Shown here: positions 34,218 through 42,851 of the stretch, one piece after another
Layout of the letters: each line of letters begins with the position of its first letter
Position numbering within the stretch: the stretch's first letter is position 1
Assembly: GCA_041659285.1 (NCBI GenBank)
Contig: JBAZYO010000010.1
Location: 124,001-188,000 of the forward strand
DNA: 64,000 nucleotides
DNA from: Vicinamibacterales bacterium
Lineage (GTDB): Bacteria > Acidobacteriota > Vicinamibacteria > Vicinamibacterales > UBA2999
Direction: 5' to 3'
Position numbers and translations under genes: made by a program
The notes under the pieces: generated by a model
What the model saw: the letters and a program-made list of their open reading frames with translations, nothing else
What the model was told of the DNA's origin: nothing
Databases searched by the model: none

Positions 34218-34868
34218 TCACCGGCTTTCCAGCTGTTGCCGGACTGAGTGATCCAGTTCGCGCGCCGCGCCGTCATTGCCGTCAAGTGAGGTTCGCAAGA
34301 AGGGGGAGTCAATCGCCTCGAGGTACGGTGTGTCGTCGAGGTGCAGCACCATCGAGAACACGCGGCCAAACTGCGGATGATCGATCCAGCCAAGGTGTGG
34401 CCGGTAGCCCAGCTTCAGGAAGAACGCAATCAACGGCGGATTACAGTCCATGAAACTGCGCCGCACGCCCGCAACAAGACCCTCCTTGTAGGAGAACCTG
34501 GCCAAGCGGAGGCTGAGATCGCTGCGGCGATACTCGGGGTGGACCATGAACTTGGTTGCGATCGCGGTGGCGAAAGGATGACACGCGCAGTCGCCCATGC
34601 CATAGAGGTGCTCGTAATCGCCGACCGAGGACTCGCTGCTGAGCGTGGACATCAACGTGCCGATCACTCTTCCAGTCGTCGTTTCAACCGCGAGCGCGAT
34701 CCGGGACCGTGCGGCGAGTGGATCGTGAAGCTCCTCAGCCCCTGATTCTGCGACGGCGCCGAACCGCTGCATCTGGCGGCAATAGATGTCGAACCAGAAC
34801 CTGCGAACGGCCGGGAGCTGCGTCGCGGGATCCGCGAGGCAGACGCGTACTGAATCGGCAGTCTTCAT
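34218..34868 (-). CDS. GNAT/FeeM-like N-acyltransferase
   Basis: 216 residues starting at the ATG that overlaps the desaturase stop (ATGA at 34865-34868); a longer frame reaches 34937. The fold is GNAT of the FeeM/autoinducer-synthase group: FWFDIYCRQMQRFG, ALAVETTTGRVIGTLMS, TKFMVHPEYRRSDLSLRLARFSYKEGL (acyl-CoA or ACP binding R-R-x-x-L), SFMDCNPPLIAFFLKLGYRPHLG. FeeM enzymes make N-acyl amino acids from acyl-ACP. Here it is predicted to acylate, or carry the acyl group of, the product of this cluster. Last gene of the minus operon, convergent with the alpha-oxoamine synthase. Confidence 0.7.
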   Translation of the reverse strand: MKTADSVRVCLADPATQLPAVRRFWFDIYCRQMQRFGAVAESGAEELHDPLAARSRIALAVETTTGRVIGTLMSTLSSESSVGDYEHLYGMGDCACHPFATAIATKFMVHPEYRRSDLSLRLARFSYKEGLVAGVRRSFMDCNPPLIAFFLKLGYRPHLGWIDHPQFGRVFSMVLHLDDTPYLEAIDSPFLRTSLDGNDGAARELDHSVRQQLESR

Positions 34869-35764
34869 TGCTGCGTCCGTGGCCGTTGCACGTCCCATGC
34901 GAGCCCAAGCGCTTCGAGGGCTCGAATCAGCAGCCACGTAACGTCAAGCTGCCACGCCGTCATGCCGTGCCTGGCGGAGTGCGGCACCGCATGATGATTA
35001 TTGTGCCAGCCCTCGCCGAGAGCGAGCACTCCCAACACGGCGTTGTTGCGACTGTGGTCCACGGTCTCGAACGAACGCCGGCCGAAGGAGTGGCCGACGG
35101 AGTTCACGGCCCATGTGACGTGCTGCAGCGCGAAGATCCGGGAGAAGCCGGCCACCAGTACGGCTTGTCCTGCGGCGAACGGGTCGCGCGCAATCAGCCA
35201 ATCGATCAACCCGGGACTGGCAAGCGACAAGCCGATCCACCATACGTAGTTGCGGTCAACGAAGCGGATGACTGAGTCGCGATACAAGTCGTTGGCATAG
35301 CGCCCACTGGCTCGCCAGCCAGTGAAGAACCACCCACACTGTGCGTGGGCCAGCGAGGCACAGAAACCCCGGAGCCCCGGTTGCCGGCCAAACGCGGGGC
35401 TGTGCAGGTCGCCGGGACCGTCGCTGTGCTGGTGGTGGAGCCGATGATCGGCCACCCATCCGAGTATGGGTCCCTGCACTGCCATCGACCCGGCGACACC
35501 TAGCAGCAGCCGTGTCGGGGTGCTGGTGGCGAAGCTGTTGTGCGCGAACAGGCGGTGATAGCCGGCAGTGACGCCGAGCGCCGTGATGAGGTACAGGCCG
35601 GCCGCCAACCACACATGTCGCGGCTCGATCCCCCAGCGGATGATGGTGACGCTGGCGGTGATGGTGCCCAGAATCGGAATGAGCACGACCGCCGTGAGGA
35701 CCGAACGCCACATTCGGAGCGCGCGCCCCTTGAGGACGACCAGGCCGTCCCTGGTTCCGTTCAT
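34865..35764 (-). CDS. Fatty-acyl desaturase (stearoyl-CoA Delta9-type)
   Basis: 299 residues, membrane protein with paired helices (about 20-60 and 90-100; 175-215). The three histidine boxes of acyl-CoA desaturases are H70RLFAH75, H107RLHH111 and GEGWHNNHH; they bind two irons. This is the Delta9 acyl-CoA/acyl-lipid desaturase family. Start ATG overlaps the diiron gene stop by 4 nt, and its stop overlaps the GNAT start, so the three are translationally coupled. A dedicated desaturase beside a GNAT and an alpha-oxoamine synthase indicates that an unsaturated or specially modified acyl chain is built here. Confidence 0.9.
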   Translation of the reverse strand: MNGTRDGLVVLKGRALRMWRSVLTAVVLIPILGTITASVTIIRWGIEPRHVWLAAGLYLITALGVTAGYHRLFAHNSFATSTPTRLLLGVAGSMAVQGPILGWVADHRLHHQHSDGPGDLHSPAFGRQPGLRGFCASLAHAQCGWFFTGWRASGRYANDLYRDSVIRFVDRNYVWWIGLSLASPGLIDWLIARDPFAAGQAVLVAGFSRIFALQHVTWAVNSVGHSFGRRSFETVDHSRNNAVLGVLALGEGWHNNHHAVPHSARHGMTAWQLDVTWLLIRALEALGLAWDVQRPRTQQ

Positions 35765-36486
35765 CTCGACTCACCTGCCCGCTTGACGGCGTCCTTCCAG
35801 CCAGGCAACGGGTAGACGTGCCGAAACGCCTTGAAGCCAAAGATGATTTCGTCGGCGCAATGCGGGTACTGCCGGACGGTCTGCAGAATGAGGTGGTCGA
35901 CGACCTTCGCGTGCTTGATGTCCTCGGTAGCGTGGAACTCGACGTACTCCATGCCATCGGGCGTGTAGCCCTGGCTGGACAGCGACCCTTTCAGCAGTCC
36001 GGTCACGATCGGCGTCAGGCCCTCAAACAGGTACAGCGCACCGAGATAGGCAAACGGTAATCGCTTGTGCGCCAACATTCGCCAAAACGCCGCCGTCGCG
36101 AACGCCGTGTGAGTCATCAACTGGCCGCGAACCTCACGCTCGTCGCCACCCATCGCCACGAAGTCGCGAGCTGCCATCTCGCCGTGATCCCACTCCTCAG
36201 ACTGGTGGATCAGCATGGTACGCACCTGCTTGGCGGCGAGGGAGCGCGGGAACTGCCCGATCACCGCGATGGTTGCCTCAATCACATCGGGCTGATACAG
36301 CGCAACCTCGCGGTAGACCTCGCGCAAGATCGCGCGCACGCGCTGCGGGTCGGCCGAGGGCTCTGTCAACTGTCGCCACTCGTCCATCGCCTTGATTTCG
36401 ACCAGCAGCGCGTCGATTGATGTCCTGAGACAGGCCAGTGTCGCCGCGGCGACATCGGGTGGATTGTCGGGGGCTCTTCCGTTCAT
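35761..36486 (-). CDS. Haem-oxygenase-like diiron oxidase (HDO) family protein
   Basis: 241 residues, all helical. Metal-ligand candidates fall in REVYRE (E60), EEWDHGEMAARDF (E97/E98, H101), LFEGLTPI (E155) and EFHATEDIKHAKVVDHL (H185, E188/D189, H192). The E...H...E...H-x3-D/E-x2-H pattern and 220-240 residue size match the iron-containing redox enzyme/HDO superfamily, which includes UndA (fatty acid to alkene), SznF and related N- or C-oxidases. As first gene of the operon with a desaturase and a GNAT, it is the likely tailoring enzyme. The exact reaction cannot be predicted from sequence. Confidence 0.75.
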   Translation of the reverse strand: MNGRAPDNPPDVAAATLACLRTSIDALLVEIKAMDEWRQLTEPSADPQRVRAILREVYREVALYQPDVIEATIAVIGQFPRSLAAKQVRTMLIHQSEEWDHGEMAARDFVAMGGDEREVRGQLMTHTAFATAAFWRMLAHKRLPFAYLGALYLFEGLTPIVTGLLKGSLSSQGYTPDGMEYVEFHATEDIKHAKVVDHLILQTVRQYPHCADEIIFGFKAFRHVYPLPGWKDAVKRAGESR

Positions 36487-36933
36487 CTTGGCACTGAGAC
36501 GGACAGACGCAAGGAATTCCCATCCACCACGGCGGGGTGGTGGCTCAGGCGATTGCGGACGTGCGCCGGTTTAACGGTGTCGGCTGGCCCGATCGTGCCT
36601 TGTGCGCTGCTTGTTCCCCATGCAGAGAGCTGTGCGGCGTCGCCAGCAACCGCGACGTCATTGGGCACCGTAAGACATTGGGGGTGAATGCAAACATCCG
36701 CGTGCTAGTACTCGTTCACGTCGCCCCAGTTGTTCTCGTCCGGGCAGCAACACCGCGATGATGACCGCCGTGGCGGCGGCGAGGAGCACCCAGTCCGGCG
36801 GGGTCCGCGGCAGGACGGGAGTGTCGGACGCTGGGTATCGCGGACGCGGTCCGCCCTGCCACGCATCGCCTATCCGCAACGCGACTCAAGGCGGCTGGCG
36901 ATGTGCAGACGGAAATCCGGCGTAAGTCTCACA
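36487..36933. other. Gene-free flank of the HDO operon
   Basis: About 450 nt with no supportable intact gene. It holds the presumed promoter of the HDO operon (a small CCACC...GGTGG dyad near 36517-36541) and the truncated methyltransferase copy at 36750-36867. The stretch 36547-36745 shows nothing I can name. Confidence 0.5.
36750..36867 (-). pseudogene. Truncated 5' fragment of the ICMT-like gene (direct repeat of 32694-32815)
   Basis: The minus strand reads PVLPRTPPDWVLLAAATAVIIAV, against VLPQSPLDWVLLAVAAATAVIIAV in the intact gene. Nucleotide identity is high over about 25 codons and about 45 nt of upstream sequence (shared GGTATCGCGGA), with one 6-nt deletion. The start codon has been lost (ATGCGC became ACTCCC), and homology ends abruptly after VIIAV. 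Orientation is the same as the intact copy, so the two form a direct repeat about 4.05 kb apart with the accessory cluster between. Confidence 0.8.
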
Positions 36934-37674
36934 CTACAGTTCGCAGGCCGCATGGGAGATCCCAGCGGCCTTTAACTGGTCGCAGATCCACTTTTCCAAG
37001 GTGAGGTCGAGCAGAACAAAGCGGGTCTTGTCGACACAACATTCCCTATCCAACCCCGCATTGGGAGCGGGCCCAATATGTAGTCCCGCAAGTTTGGCAG
37101 ATCCGCTGCGGTCAGTCGTGAAGAGCCCGCCGCCGCTGTCATGCCCGCACGCGCGGCCAAGCAAGATGTTCGCCGTCCAGGCCGGCTGCTGACTGCACCC
37201 ATCGGTCGGACTGCAGGCCGCCGTCAACGCGCCGACGGCGGCTTTGCGGACTCCCGCTGACGAGGGTGGTCTGCCATAGCCCACAAGTCGCATCGTGGTG
37301 CCTGCGCTCACCGCCGAGGCATCGGGCCACACCGACATGCCCGCCGGTGCGGTCGGGTCCAGTTTCATCTTCCAGATCGAGACACCGGCCGCCGCATTGT
37401 TGCCGATCAGTGTTTCCAGGGCAGCAAAGCCGCCCTTGTCGTCCTTCACAGCGTTCTTTTCCTCCAGTTGACAATGCGCAGTATCGGCGGTCAGGAGGAT
37501 CGTGTCAGCGATCCTGACCGCCGAGCATCGTGTCTTCGCGTCGACCCAGACGACTTCTGCATGTCCCGCTTCGGTGGGGCCGTCCTGGAGCCTCTCCAGG
37601 ATGTCGATCACGGCCCAGAGAAGCGCCACCAGCAGCAGAAGACCGACAAACTGCCATTTCTTCAGCTTAGCCAC
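36934..37674 (-). CDS. Membrane-anchored trypsin-like serine protease
   Basis: 246 residues, GTG start at 37674. N-terminal TM anchor (residues 8-27). Trypsin fold: CSAVRIADTILLTADTAHC places the catalytic H67 in TAxxAHC; a possible Asp is D106 (WKMKLD), though the classic DIAL motif is absent; S180 lies in GHDSGGG, corresponding to GDSGGP. Nine cysteines (50, 68, 154, 160, 176, 212, 213, 231, 244) suggest disulfides and a location outside the cytoplasm. Fourth gene of the sigma-CHAT operon. The unusual motifs suggest a specialised or regulated protease rather than a digestive one; activity needs the Asp to be confirmed. Confidence 0.7.
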   Translation of the reverse strand: MAKLKKWQFVGLLLLVALLWAVIDILERLQDGPTEAGHAEVVWVDAKTRCSAVRIADTILLTADTAHCQLEEKNAVKDDKGGFAALETLIGNNAAAGVSIWKMKLDPTAPAGMSVWPDASAVSAGTTMRLVGYGRPPSSAGVRKAAVGALTAACSPTDGCSQQPAWTANILLGRACGHDSGGGLFTTDRSGSAKLAGLHIGPAPNAGLDRECCVDKTRFVLLDLTLEKWICDQLKAAGISHAACEL

Positions 37675-37683
37675 GACGGCCCA

Positions 37684-38556
37684 CTAGTCCTCGTAGCGCA
37701 TACCAAAGCACTCACCGCTCGTCTGCTTGTAATCGAGACATGCATTCTTTGGATCGAACTCCGGCACGCGGAATCTCCATGGGAGCAGCGAATACAGCAC
37801 GAAATGATCGAAGGATGGGGTCGAGTGATTCGGATCATCCAGTGAAAGGACCCACACGTCCAGATCCGTGGTGTCGAAACGAATCATCGTTCTGGACGCT
37901 GGCCTGTGGATCGTGATTGCGGGTTCGAACACAACGGTCTTCTCGAAGAGGAGCGCATCCGAGTAGGCCTTAGGCCCGTCGCCTGGAAACAAGCTGATGG
38001 GAATCTGGCCAGAATTGGGTTCGAGCGGAGTGGTCGAACTGAGGGTTCCCTCGCCGAGCACGAAGCGGGCGGCGATGTGGGGGCTCGTACGCCAGTACGG
38101 AGCCAGTTCCAATCCTGGAGCGGCGACGTTGGCACTGGGGATCCACTCGATGCTCTTCCAGTCCGTCTTGTCGAGGTTGCATCCCTTGACGGAATCACGG
38201 TTCGGCGTTCCGCGAATCACCGTGAGCTTCTTCGAAATATCATTGGCGAGCGAAACGGTCGCACCGCTGAGTGACCATCCGACAAATCCAGCGACGCTGG
38301 TCGCACCGCCCAGCCAGTTCGCCCGGATGGCCCCTTCCAGGGGGAAGCGTTGGTCCGGTCCCTCCACCTCCTTGACACTTGACTCTTTGACGACAAGCAA
38401 TGGCAGGTGACTGCCGACGTCCTTGACGAGATCGCGATGAGCGTCTGCCGCCGATGGGTCTATCAATGCCACCTCTCCTGCGGCGTAGCCCTTCTCGACC
38501 CCAGTCGTGGAGAGATGGAGGAACGTAAGGCCGGCGAACCTGATGCGTACGGACAT
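37684..38556 (-). CDS. Unknown protein of the sigma-CHAT-protease operon
   Basis: 290 residues from the ATG at 38556, chosen because AGGAG lies 7 nt upstream; the open frame extends to 38592. I recognise no family. It has no signal peptide and no clear TM helix except a mildly hydrophobic WLGGATSVAGFVGWSLSGATVSLA. It looks beta-rich (RIRFAGLTFLHL, LTVIRGTP, IRFDTTDLDVWVLSL), with a C-terminal Cys pair (ACLDYKQTSGEC). Located between the CHAT protease and the trypsin-like protease, it is the natural candidate for a shared substrate, adaptor or effector of the two proteases. That is inference from position only. Confidence 0.6.
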   Translation of the reverse strand: MSVRIRFAGLTFLHLSTTGVEKGYAAGEVALIDPSAADAHRDLVKDVGSHLPLLVVKESSVKEVEGPDQRFPLEGAIRANWLGGATSVAGFVGWSLSGATVSLANDISKKLTVIRGTPNRDSVKGCNLDKTDWKSIEWIPSANVAAPGLELAPYWRTSPHIAARFVLGEGTLSSTTPLEPNSGQIPISLFPGDGPKAYSDALLFEKTVVFEPAITIHRPASRTMIRFDTTDLDVWVLSLDDPNHSTPSFDHFVLYSLLPWRFRVPEFDPKNACLDYKQTSGECFGMRYED

Positions 38557-38588
38557 GTGCGAACTCCTCAGTGTTGAGAATGGTGGCG

Positions 38589-41500
38589 TCAACTACTCGC
38601 AATGAGCACGAATCCACTCCACCAGTTACTGGTCGACGAGCGTTGCTTGGCCAGACGCTGGGCATTGGCAAGGGCACAGGAAGCGTCCATTCCTGATGCG
38701 AGAGCCCGATGAAAGTCCAACATCAATGTTGCGGTCAGTTCATCCGGAATGTCCCAGACGGTGACCAGCACTTGCTGCACGCCGGCCGCGATGAAAGGCC
38801 TTGCGAGGTTCATGAGAACCTCGCCCCGCGTAAACGGTCCGCGGGCCGTCTGGCAGGCTGCGAGCACGACCAAGCGCGTCCGGCTGAGCCCGGGCCCCAA
38901 GAGCGCACTGACGTCCAAGGGACGGCCCGTAGCGGGATCGCTAATCGCCAGGGTCATCCGATCCGCGTACCGGCCATCGGCCATCGCATGCATCGCGATG
39001 TGAATCACATCGGCTTCCCGAAGCGCTGCCTGGAGGGCACGAGTGTCGAGGTTCCCGTCGAGCACTCGCGATCGGTGATATAGGCTGGCGATCGCGTGCG
39101 CCTCCGACCGAGCACCAGGAAGAGCCGGCGAGTCGCGGCCCACACGGTCGGCCAGGAAAACGGCGAGGGCATCGGGGCGTGCCGGCGCCGCCGCTCGCAG
39201 TGCGTGGCTGTACGCACTCACCACCGTTGGTGCGATCGTCAGTGACGGTTGATCGGCAAGGACGCGACCGGTATTTCGGTCTCGAAGCCCGGCGAACGGG
39301 ATGCTCTGGGTGTTCCAGTCAGGCACGACCACGAGATGATCGTCAGCTGAAAGGCGATGGGCCAGCGGGCGGATCATCGCGTCAAATGCTTCCTCGAGCT
39401 GGCCGGTGGTCGGTGGGCTTCTTCGGTTGGCCAACGCCCTCAGCCCCGTCACATCTTCCAGATGCCTGAATTCAAGGCCTGAATCGGTGATTAACCACGA
39501 GAAAAGGCCCCTGTCTGACATCAAGAGGCAGAGCACTGCGTGACGGGACGGCAGCGACGTCAACGTCAGGTCGTGCAACACCGAATCGTCGGATGCGCTT
39601 TTCACGACTCGCGCCCGGCCCCGCTCTGCCCATGCCAGCCCTTCTTCGGGTCGCTGCAGATCCAGTGCCGACACGCCGACGATTTCTGAATACAGATCCC
39701 ATGCCCGGTCGAGGTACGAAATGCGTTGCGCAGCCTCCTGTAGACGCGCGCGCTTAGACTCCAGTGCCTCGATTCCCAACGCGAACTCGTCACGCGCTTC
39801 CACGAAACGCCCCTGGCGACGCATTGCCGTTCCCCGCAACAACCGCAGGTGCGCGATCCGATACTCCGAAGAAACCGCGTCGATGTTCGCTCTGGCTTTC
39901 TCGGACCACAACAGGCTGTCCGCACTGTCGCCTTCACCCGCACGCATTTCTGCCATCGCGATCCAGGCGTCGCCCGTCAGACGCGTCCGTAAGTTCGGGT
40001 TCGTCACTGATGGCTGCAGATCCACGGCGTGCTGAAGGAACGGATTCGCTTCTTTGAATCGGCCGGCCGCGACAAGTGCCCTGCCGGCTCCAACTGCTGA
40101 TTCGAACTGATAGTTCACTGACTTCTGGGCACGCGCGAGGGCACCGGATTCCGCGAAAAAGTTGTACGACGCCATCCCGGCGCCCATGCTGTGCGCCGTA
40201 TACCCGGGAGCGGTGAGCACCGCCTGGACCTTTCGATACTCGCGCACTTGGTCTATGTCGGCGAGGGCCTGCCGGTGATGCATCCAGGCGTTGTCATTCA
40301 TGCCGAGGTAGCCGAACGCCTCGGCCATTGACTGGTGCATCGCGACGGTGTTGTCTTTCTCCGGTAGGGCCTGATAGACATCAAGGGCGACGCTGTAGAG
40401 TTGGATCGCCTCGCCAAACCGTGCCTGCTGAAAGCGCACCGCAGCGATATTCCACTGCAGACGAGCCCACAGCGACGTCTTCTCCTCGATCGCGCCACTG
40501 CGCTGCAAGATCTCCGTCTCTCGCTCCACACCCTCCAGATCTGACGCGAAAAAGCGGGCCGCGATTCCGTACTGCCGCGCCCACCAATGCAAGGGGCTTC
40601 CGTGCGCTTTCAAGACTGCGCCTGCAGCTTGAAACATCGGGCCGAATTCCTGCGGGGAACTGCGCGCATAAGCGGCGCGCGCCGCTTTCCACGTGATGTG
40701 CGCTTGAGCGAGCTGGAGCCGCGATGTCACCGGCGCCTTCTCGACGACCTCGACAGCGGCCAGGGTCGGCCGTTCGCCCCGCAACGAGAGGCACTCTGCA
40801 ACGGCGCGCGCCCGTTGCAGCCAGTGGCGTGCGGCGGCCTCGTCGGCGAGCCTGACTGCGTCCCCCCAGGCCGGCAGAAAGTAGTCCTCGACCAGTTCAC
40901 GTGCAAGTTGACCGTCACGACCCACCTCGCGGCAAGTCGAGGCGACATCGGCAGATTCGAATCGAACAAGCTCGATCTGATAGTCGCGAGGAGTCCAGGC
41001 GCCGATGGTCGAAGACAGCCGCCGCCTCGCTTCGTCCGCCCAGCGGGATTCGGCGTCCACCTCGAGGAAGGCGCGCCACGCGCTTTGCGCCTGGTTCTTC
41101 AGGTTGAAGCGTTCGAGGATCAATGCCTTATTGAACAGGGCTTCCGGCAGTCGGGGCTGGTCCAGCAGAACGCGCTCCACCAGGTCCAGCGCTTGCACCA
41201 ACTCTTCGTTACGAGCGGAACTTTCGGCGCGACCGAAATGGGCGGCAGACAGGTCCGCCAGCACCTCGGCGCTCGGCTCCAGCGCGTACGCGCTCTCCAG
41301 ATTCGACACCGCCTCATCGAATCTACTCATAGTGGCCAGCGCAACGCCCCACGCGTGGAGGTTCTCTGCGCTCGGATCCTGCTGCGCCTTCTTCTGCAGC
41401 TCACCCGCTGCCGCCAGCAACGCGAGATTCTGCTGCGACAGATCGCCAGGTCCGCGCGTCACCGATCGCAACGGACCGTACTTGAACCCGCCGCTCAGCC

Positions 41501-41912
41501 GCGCCTCGATGTAGCGCTCCTCGCCGACTGCCGCGACAAGTTTCGCAAGCTGCGGATCGACGGCTACTCCGCCAGTCAGCCGCTGCAGCAGGTCCGGCTG
41601 CAAGCGCACCACCAGCACGAGCGCCGCCGCGGCGGCGAGCAGCCCGCCGCCGGCGACGATCCAACGTCGCGTCGTCGACACTCTCGGCGGCAACGGAACG
41701 ACCGGCGCCGGCGTCGCTTTGGCTGGTGCCGAGGCGACGTCGCCGAGTTCGTCCTGCGCCTTCATTAGCTCTACCAACAGCTCATAGCTTTCGCGATCGG
41801 TGGCGAGTTGGGCCTCGACGACGGCGCGTTCGTCCGGGGAGAGACGCTTGTCGATGTACGCCGCCAATGTTTCCGGGTCGATGGCCTTGCCCGCCCTGGG
41901 TTCATTCGTCAT
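38589..41912 (-). CDS. Membrane-anchored TPR-CHAT protease with anti-sigma-like N-terminus
   Basis: 1107 residues. Residues 11-55 (IDPETLAAYIDKRLSPDERAVVEAQLA) look like an anti-sigma (ZAS/zf-HC2) domain without its zinc cysteines. TM helix at about 84-103, then TPR repeats (about 190-760: NLHAWGVALATMSRFDEAVSNLESAYAL, EALFNKALILERFNLKNQAQSAW). The CHAT caspase-like domain is at about 800-1107. The catalytic dyad is present: H975 in HIAMHA (38988-38990) and C1020 in VLAACQT (38853-38855). N-terminus in, the TPR-CHAT part should be extracytoplasmic. It overlaps the sigma factor stop by 4 nt. Likely a sigma-controlled protease that detects a partner through the TPRs and cleaves it. Confidence 0.85.
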   Translation of the reverse strand: MTNEPRAGKAIDPETLAAYIDKRLSPDERAVVEAQLATDRESYELLVELMKAQDELGDVASAPAKATPAPVVPLPPRVSTTRRWIVAGGGLLAAAAALVLVVRLQPDLLQRLTGGVAVDPQLAKLVAAVGEERYIEARLSGGFKYGPLRSVTRGPGDLSQQNLALLAAAGELQKKAQQDPSAENLHAWGVALATMSRFDEAVSNLESAYALEPSAEVLADLSAAHFGRAESSARNEELVQALDLVERVLLDQPRLPEALFNKALILERFNLKNQAQSAWRAFLEVDAESRWADEARRRLSSTIGAWTPRDYQIELVRFESADVASTCREVGRDGQLARELVEDYFLPAWGDAVRLADEAAARHWLQRARAVAECLSLRGERPTLAAVEVVEKAPVTSRLQLAQAHITWKAARAAYARSSPQEFGPMFQAAGAVLKAHGSPLHWWARQYGIAARFFASDLEGVERETEILQRSGAIEEKTSLWARLQWNIAAVRFQQARFGEAIQLYSVALDVYQALPEKDNTVAMHQSMAEAFGYLGMNDNAWMHHRQALADIDQVREYRKVQAVLTAPGYTAHSMGAGMASYNFFAESGALARAQKSVNYQFESAVGAGRALVAAGRFKEANPFLQHAVDLQPSVTNPNLRTRLTGDAWIAMAEMRAGEGDSADSLLWSEKARANIDAVSSEYRIAHLRLLRGTAMRRQGRFVEARDEFALGIEALESKRARLQEAAQRISYLDRAWDLYSEIVGVSALDLQRPEEGLAWAERGRARVVKSASDDSVLHDLTLTSLPSRHAVLCLLMSDRGLFSWLITDSGLEFRHLEDVTGLRALANRRSPPTTGQLEEAFDAMIRPLAHRLSADDHLVVVPDWNTQSIPFAGLRDRNTGRVLADQPSLTIAPTVVSAYSHALRAAAPARPDALAVFLADRVGRDSPALPGARSEAHAIASLYHRSRVLDGNLDTRALQAALREADVIHIAMHAMADGRYADRMTLAISDPATGRPLDVSALLGPGLSRTRLVVLAACQTARGPFTRGEVLMNLARPFIAAGVQQVLVTVWDIPDELTATLMLDFHRALASGMDASCALANAQRLAKQRSSTSNWWSGFVLIASS

Positions 41913-42748
41913 GCGCCACCCCCGGCGTTCGATGAAGTAGACGGCCCGACTCTCAATTTCCCCAACTCGGCCGCCAGGATTTCCCCAAGCTCCGCCTCGG
42001 GGTTGCTGAACAGGGCGTGCAATTCCTCCACCGTCACCCCGGCGGCCATCATCGACGCGCCCAATTTCTCGTGAATCTGCTCGATGCGCCGGTAGTACGG
42101 CTTCTGCTCGCCGCCAATGGCGTCGGCAATTCGGGGCACGGTGAAGCCATCGAGGTAGCGGAGCCGGATGATCAACTGCTCCTGCGGCGGCAGGCCGCGA
42201 AGCGCCTGCGCCAGCGCCTCGCTCGCGCGGGTCGCCAGTTCATGGGGGTCGTCGAAGCCAAGCCAGTCGGTCGAACCGGCCGGCGCCGGCACATCGTCAA
42301 GGACATCCGGATCGGTGAACCGGCGCGAGCCCCGGCGCGGCAATCTCGCCCACACCTCGTCGCATTCGTGCCGCGATTTCGCCTGGCCCGTCGTCACCAA
42401 CGTCTCCACGGCCTCTTCGTAGTCCCGGCCGTCGCGGCTCACCAGCTTTTCGAGTTCCACCGCGACCGGGCCCAGCGTGCGCGCCTGCGCGCTGGGCCGC
42501 CAGCGGCCCCACTGCGCGTTGCGCCAGTCCTGGAACAGGTGGAGCACCACCGAGATGAGGTACGTGCGCAGGCTGCTCGTGCCCCGGAACTTCCGCAGCA
42601 CGGCACACTCGTCGGCAATCAGGCGCAGGCGCGCCCACGACGAGAACTCATCGCCGTCGTCGGGTGCGAGCCGATGCCGGCGGCTGACGAAGGCGAGAAC
42701 CGCCTCGATGGTCTCCGAGTGTTCGGAGTACGAATCTGTTGACGACAC
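41909..42748 (-). CDS. ECF-like RNA polymerase sigma factor
   Basis: 279 residues. The sigma-2 region is LRKFRGTSSLRTYLISVVLHLFQDWRNAQWGRW (-10 binding) and sigma-4 is LRGLPPQEQLIIRLRYLDGFTVPRIADAIGGEQKPYYRRIEQIHEKL (-35 binding). An insert of about 70 residues (ELEKLVSRDGRDYEEAVETLV to GSTDWLGFDD) separates the two, as in sigma factors linked to large TPR/CHAT anti-sigma partners in Acidobacteria and actinomycetes. It heads the operon, overlapping the CHAT gene by 4 nt, so the CHAT protein's N-terminus is the presumed anti-sigma factor. Target promoters are unknown; the operon itself is a candidate. Confidence 0.8.
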   Translation of the reverse strand: MSSTDSYSEHSETIEAVLAFVSRRHRLAPDDGDEFSSWARLRLIADECAVLRKFRGTSSLRTYLISVVLHLFQDWRNAQWGRWRPSAQARTLGPVAVELEKLVSRDGRDYEEAVETLVTTGQAKSRHECDEVWARLPRRGSRRFTDPDVLDDVPAPAGSTDWLGFDDPHELATRASEALAQALRGLPPQEQLIIRLRYLDGFTVPRIADAIGGEQKPYYRRIEQIHEKLGASMMAAGVTVEELHALFSNPEAELGEILAAELGKLRVGPSTSSNAGGGA

Positions 42749-42851
42749 GCTTAGGAGGAGTTCCGCGGATTATGGTGACAATCCGGCTCGTCAACAAGGG
42801 GTTTCCGGCGCTATCTTGTCACCTGGAGTCGTATAATGTCCCCCCGAGACC

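Noticed and set aside
34218..34868. Call as acyl-homoserine-lactone synthase (LuxI)
   Set aside because: GNAT fold and FeeM-like layout are visible but the specific LuxI motifs and a LuxR partner are not.
36658..36879. 73-residue open frame as a new small gene
   Set aside because: Homology to the ICMT-like protein stops after VIIAV and the start codon is lost; it is better explained as a truncated copy.
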